64,000 bases of DNA from Bugula neritina. Lineage: Eukaryota; Bryozoa; Gymnolaemata; Cheilostomatida; Bugulidae. The position numbers and the translations under genes are program-made. The stretch covers positions 21,903,767-21,967,766 of the forward strand of contig OZ037766.1 of NCBI GenBank assembly GCA_964035545.1, given 5' to 3'. The notes under the pieces are model-generated. The model saw only the letters and a program-made list of their open reading frames with translations. It was not told the DNA's origin and did not search any database. Shown piece after piece: positions 1-11,057 of the stretch. Position 1 is the stretch's first letter, and each line of letters begins with the position of its first letter.

Positions 1-3000
1 ACTGACAGACACACCAGGTTGTTGGATTGTGAGAGATATACAGGGAGATCAAATATTAGCTTCAGTTTCTTGTATTGACATGTCACCAGCTCTGGTAAGT
101 TGAGAGGCGGGGGGGGGGGGAAGATTACTGCATATTTCCTTCATTGTTCATATTTTACCTCGTTCTTGTCAGCTCTGAATTTAGTTCAGCATGTTCAGAA
201 AAAAAATGAAATGCCATTTGCTGAAAAGCAATAATAAAAGTTTTTTTTGCTGTTGTTTAATTGTAACTACTTATAGTTATTATGTGTGCAGTACAGTTGA
301 TTTATGATGCTGATTATTACTTGAATGATGGCCAATTATTTTTGAGTAAAAAGGGAGAGGCTTGTCAGTGGTTAGAGTTTATTTAGTCATTCCCTTACCA
401 TAATCAATGAGGAAGATAGATCTTCTGTGTGTGACATGTGAAAGCTTACTTGCTTATCCTGGTTGTCAAGAATTTCTTGTGGTGGATTTGTTCCACGAAT
501 GTAAAATATATTTCTGATGATGCCAGGTACTTGCGAGTTTGAAGGATTTAGAAAAAGGTACGAGTTTAAGCTGGAAGTACTTAGACCCAGTAACTCGTAT
601 TCCTGGTATTAAATGGCAGTTCAAGTCGCACGTGCCTCGCATACCTAACCCATTGTACAGTGAGTATCAGTATGATTGGCTTATATTACGTGATTTCTAA
701 TATTGGATAAAAATATGCTATGTTTATAAAAAATTTGAAAACAGTTTATTCTGTTTTAAAATGTGGTCAATTTTTTGTCATAATACAAGTAAAATACTTG
801 CAGGCTCGCTAACCTATGAAAGCATTGTCCTTCAACCTACAAACAGGACTAGTAAAGGACTCATTCTCTTTCCACACGGTTTGTTTTATACAAATATATC
901 ATTCACTTGTTCTTGTATGTTTCTGCAACACACTCCCTAGGTTGGGACATTTTTTTAAAATTTTATTTTACTCTTTTTATTTACTCTTTACACTCAACAT
1001 TGCGTTTTACTCGTTACTACTAAAGTAAATGCTATATACATTACAACCATAAATCTTATTTATATTCTTTTCTTAGCAACTTGGCTGATTTTTCAAAAGT
1101 TTCAGGTAATTTAAAGCTGTTTGCTTTGGTCTCGATTTATTAATGTACATAAGTCATGCAAATATTCTGTATGCTGGCTTCGCACTGTTTTCTCTAATAT
1201 TTAGGTGGCCCACATTCTGTCTTCACTGCCGGCTACATGTCATTTTCCTTGTCTATGGCAAAGCTTGGCTTTACAGTTGCTCTTGGTAAGTTTGTGCTTG
1301 GATTTCGTAAATATATTTCCTTGAGAACTCTTATTATTTGTCCTAAGTGTTGCCCACATAGTTCGATTCATAGCATACCAAGCTGAAAAAGCTGAACAGT
1401 TCTACAATCTATACACATTAATGCCTAAAAAATGTTCTTACCGTACATGTTATTTACCTTTGTTGCTCCATCTCTCAAGGTTAGCCATTGTGCACGGACT
1501 AAAATCTCTTACCCCCAGCCGCTAGGAATTAACACTTACTTATTTTAATGATGTAGCCTTCTGATTGTTTATGGTGATAGGCTGCTATATTCTGTTACCT
1601 TTTCTCTCTATCTGTTATCTGTATCTGTACCTTAAATAGCTATACCACTGCGCACATCGCTCCTCTACAACCACTTCAATGCACCTGTACAACGTACTGT
1701 TGATATTTCCAATATGGTGGACCAGAGGGGGCTGAGCCCCTTGTATGTCCGAATGAAGCCCCAGAGCCTATTAGCTATATGCAAACCTCACTGTTGTTAT
1801 TGTGTGGCTTGGAATACACTCACATGGTGCGTTGGGACTCCACATCCAGTCGCATCAGTTCCTTTGTATCTTATTCTGGTACCTTCTTCAAATCTATGTG
1901 TATGCAATGTTATTTTTCTGTTCTCATTTTATCATCATTGTCTTAATTTTCAATGCTGAATCATTTTATTTTACTTGATATAACTCAAACCTTTCCTCGC
2001 AACTTTTAGTTTGGAAATGCTAGTGTAGAAGCATTTTATTCGCAAAAAAGCTCGTCGTATATCTCCATTTTACCAAAACTATTTCATTTTCACATGCTAA
2101 ACTTCAATAGTTTTACAACCCAACTGTGCTCAAAATTCTCTTAGAGTCGTCTTCCTTTTTAACATGATCCACATAGTTTATACACACTACAAATGAAAAA
2201 GTTTTCAAATGTATAAACCGCTAAAGCAGAAATTTTGCATCACAGAGTCGTGTTGCATGATCACTGATAAATTTCATATAAAAGTTTTAACAGCATTCAT
2301 GCCATTTGTTAAAATTGATTTTTCTTCAAGTTAGTAAAAAAAATTGTTGGTCAATGCTATATACTCTGAGATGGTGAAAAAAGTTACGAAAAGTTTATTT
2401 TTAAGTAATAATTTTACAAACTATTAAAACGTAGTGGCATTTAGTGCAGGACTACAAAGTTATTTTCAGTGCTTTAAAATAGACCATTCACTACAAAATA
2501 GTGTTTTAAAACAAATGTACTAGTCATACATGAGTGCCAAAATGCTATGTTTGTAGCTTTAAAAATGCTGCATGCTAATGAAGCCTGGACTTTTACATTT
2601 GTTATACAGAATTAACAATCTGCAGGCATTCTAGAAAATATCCTTTTGCATGATGTCGACTATCAAACCAATCATGAACCTCTTTGCACAGTGATAACCT
2701 ATACAGTACTTGTTAAAATGTGACATTACTTACTGTCATCGTTATTAATTATGAACTATTAGTTTGAAGTATATAACTGTTATATACTATTTTATATGTT
2801 TATGTGACATAGATACACACAAAATATTTTGGCATTTTCGTAAAAAATATATCACAATGAGACAATTCTTGTAACTTTATTTCTTTTTCTCTGGAGAAAA
2901 TACAACTCCCACGATATTATTGAAGAAAATATTTTCATGAAATCGCTGCCTTGCTGTCAACAATATCTCATGTGAATGATTGTATTTACCACAAATATTG

Positions 3001-5958
3001 TTTTACCAGATTGTTTCTTAGGTGGCTTGTGTTAAATAATTAATTATTGAATAGTGCATAAGCATGTTATTTTTACTTTATAAAGTAACTAGTTTCATGG
3101 ATTGAGAATACTTTGTTATTAATTTACGAAAGTGTAATTTTAAAGCAATTCATACTATTTGGTGCACATTGTGGCAATCTTATTTGGGAGTCGCTAATTG
3201 ATTATAGTCACAGCCGACTTTATAGACTTGTTACAGTGTTGGAGGCTAAGCCCTGCCATGATTGGGTGCTATTTCTATTTTTAGTAAATTATCGTGGATC
3301 CACTGGGTTTGGAGAGGCTAGTATTCAGTCACTGGTTGGTAACATTGGTGATGCAGACGTCAAAGATGTTCACGTGAGTTCAGTTCCGTTTTGGTGACGT
3401 CAATTGGTTAAGGCGTTTTTTTTCCAGTAACACGCTGTATCAGTTTCTTAAACATAACATGTTTTGCAATATCCAGAAATGCAAGGTTGTCTGTTGACAA
3501 TACGCCAGCTTTGTTGTGTGCACATGTTCTATGATGTCATAAATCATCGTCGTTTCAGTAAGTTGGCAATCGGTGTCTTTTGCCCTAGCCTGTGCAACTG
3601 TTTGTGGTGCAATTGTTCAACATTGGATCTACAATTTAAAGACTGTTGCTTCGATTTCTATTTAAATATTAAGCTTTGTGCTATTTATAGTGTCTGGCAG
3701 TTTTGTTTCAACAACGATGCTATGGCTACACTGTCACTTCTCTCTAATTATAATTTGTTTAAATCAATAAAAATGTAATTTCATTATGAGTGAATCTATG
3801 CATTATTGAAGCTTATTTGCTCTTATATGATAACAAGTTTATATTTTGATGTAAGTATTATGTCCATTTTTTATTGGCAGTATAAAAAAAATTGTATATT
3901 TTCCTTTTAAAACAATGCCGATGCTATCGATGTAATAAAAGTCAAAATAACTGTTTAGTATTTATTTTCCTCATGTACTTTCTGGCTTGCATTTCAGCAA
4001 TGCGCAGAAGAGATATTGGAGGAATTTGGTTTGGATAAGGAGAAGGTGGCAGTATTTGGCGAGTCTCACGGTGGCTTTCTCGCAGCACATCTCATTGGAC
4101 AGTATCCTGTAAGTTAGGTTAATTGGTGATGAATATATATACATGTAAATAAACATGTACATATGTATAATTAAAATGACTAATCATCAAATAGTGCTCA
4201 AGAGTGTTGTAGGAAAATCGAGCTGAGTACTATGAGGTATTGGTCAGGGTTGGGGTAATTGTAGTTTGTAATTGTAATTGGTTGTAATTAATTACATTTT
4301 CTCAAGTAATTGAAAGTAATTTGTAATTGATGTATAAAAATGTAATTGTGAATAATTACATTCATATGTAATTGACCCCAACCCTGGACTATTTGTTAAT
4401 AAATTGCTATTGCGTCTATTTAAATTCCTGCGGCTCGTCAGGGTGATGTAAAATACATAGATATAAAATAGCAAAAGTATATACTCATATAATTTGTATT
4501 TAGGACTTCTACAAAGCTGCTGCAATTTATGATGCTGTTACCAATCTTGTAACGATGGTTCCTGTTACAGACATTCCTGATTGGTTAGTTGAAAGCATAT
4601 CATTATTAATTCAATGCTGCTTGAATATTTTTTACAATATTTTGAGAAAAGGTAAATTTGTTTGCAAACTTAGTTTGGTGAGAATTCTTTATAACAGTTC
4701 GTCAATAGTTTTTGATGAGGATTAGGTTACAGTTTTGGCTAATGTTTCTGGTTTCACTGGAAAAAAACACTCCTAAATGATTTTTGGTATTAGCATAAAA
4801 GACCTATAATGCACTTATATTGCCAGTTTCTCTATAATAACTTAAAGGTTCAAAGTTCATATTAGTGGCTCCAAATTTACTTTTGAATTCTCAACTAGTA
4901 ATTCAATAACATGAATATTTTGAAAAAACGGCTAATCATAGCAACTATAATGATTATAACATCTAACTTTTTGTTATGTATTTGGTTGTATTGAAACTAG
5001 ATGGAATTTCATTTGAAATTCACTTATAGGACATTACTTTAGCTTCATAAAAGAAATATTTTCTAGTGAAACTTTTGTACATTAGCCTACACAAATTTTT
5101 TATCACTTTTTATCATCAGTTATCATTCTAGCCACTCTAAATATGTATTATTTAAAAAGAAGGAATTATTTGGTCAAGGATGTTTCTATATTATTTAGCT
5201 GCTCAACTTGTTACCCTGTATTTAATTTTAAATTTTTTAGGGTGCACTCGGAGGCTAAGGTCACTGGGTATTCACCTGGCAAAGTGCCAACCGCAGAGGT
5301 GAATGCCTATTTATATTCAAAGTCACCAGTTGCTTATATTGACAATATAAAGGCACCTACAATGGTGTTAGTGAGTGGTAAGGACAAACGAGTACCCCCT
5401 TCTCAAGGCACAGAGTTCTACAAGGGTCTGCTATATAGAGAGATCAAATCAAGGTAGGCACTGTTTATTCTCTAGCTGAATAAATAGCCGGTAACAGGTT
5501 TGTATCATAAAATTGCCAACATCAACATTAATATTTCTATGTTGTATTTTCAGTTTTTTTTACAACATAACTGACTATAGTTTTTCAGTAGACATCTTAA
5601 GTAAAGCAATAAATTGAATATATACATATATATGTTTTAAAGCATGGATATATTTTGGTATAATTCAGCCTTTTGGAATGTGTTAAAGTAATGTAGAATT
5701 ATATCTGCTTGATGCACATGATATTTTTATATTCAAAATGTTTCAGTAATTTTTAAGCTTCCTAATCATATGAAAAGTAATAGGTGATGGCAGGTGCTCT
5801 GTTAGTGGTATAGGTATACTGCTAGTTGACATCATATTTTGTGTTTTGTTTGCAGATTGTTTGTCTATCCTGAAGACAGCCACGGCTCAGTGTCTGTAGA
5901 AGCAACAGCAGACAGCTTCATTAATTTATGCAAGTGGTTTGATACATACTTGCAATAA
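1..5958 (+). CDS. APEH: Acylaminoacyl-peptidase copy 1, C-terminal part (5' end outside window)
   Basis: Acylaminoacyl-peptidase (S9 prolyl-oligopeptidase family) removes N-acylated residues from blocked peptides in the cytosol. Exons in the window are 1-94 (partial), 527-659, 804-878, 1205-1285, 3285-3373, 3998-4108, 4504-4583, 5241-5453 and 5856-5958, all with GT-AG borders and matching codon phase. They cover the last propeller blades and the whole alpha/beta-hydrolase domain. The HGGPHS segment spans the 804-878/1205-1285 junction. The nucleophile Ser lies in GESHGG (exon 3998), the Asp in SGKDKRVPP (exon 5241) and the His in PEDSHGS (last exon). The stop TAA is at 5956. Exon lengths equal those of copy 2 at 11,041-16,270. 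In exon 4504, where copy 2 reads IRNGV, this copy reads IYDAV. No stop or frameshift is seen, so it looks functional. The N-terminal half must lie left of the window. Confidence 0.93.
1286..3284 (+). other. Long intron of APEH copy 1
   Basis: This 2.0-kb intron separates the exon encoding the HGGPHS region from the exon encoding [11 protein letters not shown] 1,714-1,959 open frame is non-coding by composition and resembles no family. The last ~40 bases resemble the matching intron of copy 2, but most of the intron does not. Nothing else is recognisable. Confidence 0.6.
4245..4386. mobile_element. Small MITE with CAGGGTTGGGGT termini
   Basis: This 142-bp unit begins CAGGGTTGGGGTAATT and ends with the inverted complement AATTGACCCCAACCCTG. 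Its interior is rich in TAATTG/CAATTA motifs. Termini starting CAGGG are typical of hAT-type non-autonomous elements, but I could not find a clean 8-bp target duplication (GTATTGGT versus GACTATTT). It lies in the intron after the active-site-serine exon of APEH copy 1 and has no coding capacity. Confidence 0.65.
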
Positions 5959-6673
5959 TATAAGGTCTTGCTGCCTGCAAGCTCATTGCTGACTTTCTTT
6001 CATTGTCTATATGCCCTATTTTGCCCTGTTGGTGGCTACTTTTCTTTTCCATAGGATGCTTACTAGAGACAATTTCTTGCTACTTGTGATGATGAAAAAG
6101 CTGTACTTCTATATATTATTTTGTTGTTTAGAAAGAGTTCCTCTGATGTATTTTAATATACAATCTCGTTCTTCTAATAAAGTATTTTAAGAAGTTCAAC
6201 GAATATATACATTTAGATAATACAGGACTGTTAAATTATTGCATTTATATCCTCATGTACCCTGGCTCTAAGTTCTGCTAAATTGAGCAGATTTATTCAT
6301 GTAAGGGGGTGGGTGGGTCATCTACACACCCTCAAATTCAGTTCTGTTAGATCTTTCTCTTGTAGTAAAGCAACAGAACAGGTCAGCGGGTTATCCAAAC
6401 ATCTACTTTTCTATCCAGCTAAACCAGTGTTTTACAGCATCAAGCTTGAAATTTAGTAAAGCAAAATAATTTACTCCTTGGATAGGTTTCTTCTACTGCT
6501 ATTTTATTTTTCTTCTACATAGCAGTTGTTAAGCATTTGCTAAAGTAATAGAAACAGTTTATACAAAGTGTGACCTTTGAACTGACCTGCTGTCTATTAT
6601 AAACGCTGCATAGATGTATTGAGTATACAGTGCGCCAACTTACCTGACAATACCTGCAACCACTAGCTAAGTA
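5959..6673. other. Intergenic, APEH copy 1 to dioxygenase gene
   Basis: These 0.7 kb hold the 3' UTR of the peptidase and then the promoter side of the + strand dioxygenase gene. Apart from the poly(A) signal, no promoter motif could be assigned. Confidence 0.5.
6176..6181 (+). terminator. Poly(A) signal of APEH copy 1
   Basis: AATAAA lies about 220 bases after the peptidase stop codon and before the next gene. It is the best-placed polyadenylation hexamer. The cleavage site is not determined. Confidence 0.55.
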
Positions 6674-9600
6674 ATGGAGGTGAAGCTAGGAACAAGGACT
6701 GTAAAGTTCCCATCACTAGAATTGCAGGAGCTTTTCTCCTGTAACCACATATTACACGACACTTCAGCACTGAGGGGACAACTTCACAGAGATGGGTGAA
6801 ATATTTCTATTAATTTACTGTAAATTTTTTGAATTACTTCAAATTATTTTAACTTAAAAAGCTAGTGTCTGTCACGCAAGAGACTTAGTTTTGTTATCTT
6901 TGAACACTCATTTTTTAACTAATTTCCATGACACTAAATTGTGATAAAAAATCACATTTTTCCTGCCTAACGTATTTATAGTTAACTGCTTTCCAAACTC
7001 ATGAGCGCAAAGCATAGGGTTATTATAATTTCAATGATGAACTTCTAAGACTGTATGGTTTTAGATACTTGTATATTAAGAACTTTCATAATAGAGAAGA
7101 AGTGCTGCAAGCTCGCAGGCAAGTCTTGAAATATATCCAATCAACAGGTGATGACAAAGTAGCAGATTTGACCAAAGGGACTTTAAATGCTAGGTGTGGT
7201 CTAGGGTGTGTTCCCTTTATGGAGGTAAATTCTTTTTATGTGATGTAATGTGACACATATAAGTAAATCATGCATATTTCTCAACTCTATTTTGCTAAAT
7301 AGATAATGTGGCTAGACACTTCACTGTACTACTGATCTTTCCAGGCGCCAATGCAAAATTTACTTTTGATTCAATCAAATGTTTGGAATGGGTAATTAGG
7401 TGTGTGATGTATTTATTATCTATCTCAGGGCGAAGTTGCAATAACTCATTCTGAAGCTGTTAAGAAGGTTCTAGAAGGAAACCAACGTGAGATTTACTCC
7501 ATTATGCAAAAGTTACAAACAGAATTTACTTTATTTCCTTATGATATTCTGATAGGGGAGCAGCCGTGGTCTAGGGGTTAGACTTTAGAGTGTTTAGCCT
7601 GATAAACATGAAGTCATGTTTATAAGGCTAAACATGACTTCATATTCCTAACACCACCAATAAGGGCCATTGGTGGTGTTAGGAACAGCATCCAGCCATA
7701 ATTGCTCGCTTTAAAAAAACCCTTTCCATCAGGGGGTTTCTCACAAGGATGGCGACTATAAACTTGCAGGAGTTTTATATGATATTCTAGACAAAATACA
7801 TTAACTACCAGGGGCTTCATGTTCGCTGTATAGCTGTTGGTGCTTAGCTGCAGATTATGTATATAGCTTGTTATATGTAACTAATTAATAAAACCAACAG
7901 CATTTTAATTTCATATTATTTTTAAAAAACATTTCTACAAATAAGAACTATTTGAATTTTACTTTTATGCAAAAAGTTTAAAAAATGGAAGTATATATGT
8001 TATATTTCATATATTTATCAGGGTAGTTAGGGATATGCAGCGTATTCTGCTATTGTATGTATGCAATAAGTCAGCGTAAGCTCCAAGAATAACTTGAAAT
8101 ATTAAAAGATGCCTGCAAGAAGTCACAAATAGTATATGTATTAATAATTAATTTATCCTAATTTACTTTAGTATGGCTAACTTAAAAGCCTTTTGCTAAA
8201 TTAGTGATAAAAAATGTGTGTCATTCAAAATAAAATAGTATTTATTCTTTTCAATAATCTGTTGAAATTATCTCAATGCTTTCATGAACTTTGAAAAGTG
8301 GGGTAAACTTTGTTCATCAATAGTTAGCATTTTTCTTATTGAAAGAAACCATGCAATATTTTTTTATCAATTGAATGAGCCTCGGTTTAGTGTGTTTAAA
8401 CAGCATGTATTAGATGAAGGGTAATATTGCAAGCTGTTTTGGTTAAATCTGAGTTGCTGTAAACTGCCCTTTACTATAAATATTTTATTACGTGTAGGTT
8501 TATATTTCAGCATTCACATTTTTTACTCGATTATTTGGAGCTGAAGTCACAACTTTTGACTACAAATGGCTGAGGTGAGCAAAAGTTAAATTTCTTGCAT
8601 TGTTATATGCTTTAAGAAATGGTTTCCCATAGACTATAGAATATAGATGTTTGCGATGGATAAAAATAAACATTTATTACATAAGGTTGCTATTAATTTA
8701 GTAAAAAAATTTTTTAGTACCTCTATGAAATTTCAGAGCGATGCACAAACAAGGATTTACAGGAGCTCATGTAGACAGTGTTTACATGTCCAGGGGAACA
8801 GAAAATGTGCTGACAATGTGGACACCTTTCTCTGACATAACGCCTTTGGTGGGGACATTAGCTGTCTGTGAAGGATCTAACAGGCTTGAGAGGTATTTAC
8901 TAGTTGATATACAAACAGAGTCAGTATGCAGGTGTGTGTAGGCAAAACCAGTTGAGAAATATTTGGTATATAGACATGTATGCACATTGCACATTCTCAG
9001 ACTATTTAATGTTACTGTACTATGCATAGTTATGATTTTAGTTTCAGAGCATTTCATGAAACTTATGGTAAACTAGATTTGGAAGCTTCTGGTATAAAAG
9101 GAACTGGGTGGTTTACTGAAGACCCTTTAGAAATTAGTTCTCAGTTTGGTGGTGTGTGGAAGACAGCAATTTTTGAGGCTGGGGATGTATTGATATTTAC
9201 ATTGAGGTATAATTGAAATAGTTTAATTAATTGATTAATTAATTAATTTCCCCTGTGTTTTTATTTATATCTTGCAGTTTCAAAATTTCTTGCAGTCTTT
9301 GTTTTTAAGTTGATTTAAAAAATCAATGTACATTTTGAAAAGTTCCTGTTGTTTTAAATGATCTTCATGTAGGATTAGTCTGTTTTCAAATATCAAATAG
9401 AATAAAATTGGTGTGAGATTCAAAGACTTTTACTGCCTACCTGTATACACCTGATAGAAAATCACTTGATCTCTAACCTGTAAAGTGTAAACAGTGAATA
9501 AAACGTATTTCATTGTAGAACTGTGCACATGTCCACAGCTAACCTCACTAACCTAGCCAGAATCAGTTGTGACACTCGGTACGTAAAACATAAAAAGTCA

Positions 9601-10017
9601 TGTTTTCTATAATCGCACCTATTTTTTATACCGTCGTCTTAAATTAGTGAGTGCTTTTACATGTTGGAAAATCGGGCTTTGTTGCATGAGCCAATTGCTA
9701 TTTATGGTAATTGTCACTAACATTATAATGCAAAATACTTTCAAAAAACATTATGTTATTTCTTTAGCGTTTGGGCCGTGTAGGCAAGTTATATAAAAAT
9801 ACTCCTGTATTTTTAAGCGTATATTTAAAAATATGTTGATTAAACTAGATGGCAGCCTAAGAATGAGAAAAAGGATTGGAGATTTTTTGGTGAACCTCAA
9901 GTAACAAAAAGTCCGCCAGAATATGGAGTGTGGGCCACTGATATATCTAAGGATGGAACCAATAAACCAACCACAGTTGAGGCACTCAAAAGTGATTGGG
10001 GCTTTCACTTCACCTAA
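6674..10017 (+). CDS. Phytanoyl-CoA dioxygenase family protein (PhyH domain)
   Basis: Predicted Fe(II)/2-oxoglutarate-dependent oxygenase of the PhyH family, 320 aa from eight exons: 6674-6795, 7050-7224, 7429-7486, 8511-8574, 8737-8892, 9048-9206, 9519-9578 and 9849-10017. Phase is kept at every junction and the stop TAA is at 10,015. The jelly-roll metal ligands are visible: the HxD pair in GAHVDS (about His151, Asp153) and the distal His in VHMSTANL (about His248). Arg259 in ARISCDTR is placed to bind 2-oxoglutarate. The N-terminal segment QLHRDG followed by GFRYLYIKNF matches the usual family opening. The start at 6,674 is the first ATG in frame with QLHRDG. The exon 1/2 junction is the least certain, since its acceptor has a weak pyrimidine tract. 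The substrate is not inferable. The iron-site sequence does not look like classic PHYH or PHYHD1, so this may be another subfamily. It lies alone between the two inverted peptidase copies. Confidence 0.88.
7487..8510 (+). other. Intron 3 of the dioxygenase gene with a repeat insert
   Basis: The intron carries a structured insert around 7,560-7,800 (see the hairpin entry). The stretch TGGTCTAGGGG at about 7,567 fits a Pol III A-box, but I find no B-box downstream. The rest is AT-rich and featureless. Confidence 0.5.
7645..7685. repeat. Perfect 17-bp hairpin
   Basis: Arm TTCCTAACACCACCAAT (7,645-7,661), 7-base loop AAGGGCC, and the exact inverted complement (7,669-7,685). Just upstream, 7,596-7,632 is a second, imperfect palindrome centred on AAACATGA-AG-TCATGTTT. 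Together they look like the structured core of a small transposable element. No target duplication was identified. Confidence 0.75.
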
Positions 10018-11040
10018 ATGTGATCTATCACAAGTAAAAACACTTTATAGCCCATTTTAACAGTTTTTTTTAAATTCAAAATATTCTAGCCTACTTACAG
10101 GTAATGCATGTATGAAAACTTATGTCAAATTATGAGGGTACCATTTCCTTCATGTAATATTTTCTCTCTACAAGATGGGTAAATGATAAAAGCAGGACCA
10201 ATGCTAATCTTTTCCAGTAGCTAAATTCATAACTGTAACTCCAGAAATTGGACAGGTTCACTACTAAGACTTATCTATTTTACAACCTGCAATACAAACA
10301 GCTGCAACTTCAAACAGTTTTGTACCTTTAATAACTTTGAGTTACATTTTGGTTAAGGCTAAACAAAAAGTTTATGTTATGGTTAAGGTTATGTTGTTAA
10401 CAGCTGTGCATTTACTAGTTTTATTTTTCAAAAAACACTGTTTTTTTAATTTATTAATAGCAATATTGATATTGATATTATAGGACATATCATACTTCCA
10501 TGAAAACAGAATGCTGCTTATTATTAAAAAACATTTTCAAATCAATTTGTTCTGCTACATATTAGTTTTTGAAAAAGACTTGACCTATTAAAAAATGAAA
10601 GATAAGAAATCTAAAATAGTATAGTAAATGTTATAGAGCAAATTTATTAAAACTTTTTATAACAACACATAGCAGAGTAGCCAACCTGGTATTTCAGAGG
10701 TTATCGCAAAAAATTTAAATTTCAAAAACAAATCACAGTATAAACTGGCATATTTATATTAAATAACTGCAAATATTGTATATGGCAATTATTAACTAAT
10801 AGTGCATCTAGAATTGTTTTAGGTTAATATTTTTAAAAAGCTAATCGTATTCATATCAATTGGAAGAGAATAGACACTGGCATCATTATCTCAAAAACAC
10901 CCATTTAATCACTCAGTAAAATTTAGTTCTTAATATAAACTGTCATAAATTTAAGAACTCTTAGAGGACATTTTTGTGTAGGTTTAATTAAGACTCTATT
11001 TAAAAGGAAGACTGGCAGGTCACTGCATGTGAGTGACAGG
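10018..11040. other. Convergent intergenic region
   Basis: This region lies between the dioxygenase stop (+) and the APEH copy 2 stop (-), so it holds two 3' UTRs. It is AT-rich. No gene or clear AATAAA could be assigned to either side. Confidence 0.5.
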
Positions 11041-11057
11041 TCACTGCATGTGAGTGA
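11016..11057. repeat. 21-bp tandem duplication over a stop codon
   Basis: Two exact copies of CAGGTCACTGCATGTGAGTGA are adjacent (11,016-11,036 and 11,037-11,057). On the - strand they encode the last residues and stop of APEH copy 2. The distal copy repeats the ACTCACATGCAGTGA end inside the 3' UTR. Confidence 0.9.

Noticed and set aside
1714-1959. 81-aa frame in an APEH copy 1 intron
   Set aside because: The splice pattern leaves no room for an exon, and the translation looks like random Cys-rich AT sequence.
7026-7050. Upstream acceptor giving an extra GYYNFNDELLRL segment in the dioxygenase
   Set aside because: The 6,795 donor leaves two bases, and only the acceptor at 7,049 keeps the frame into YGFRYLY.
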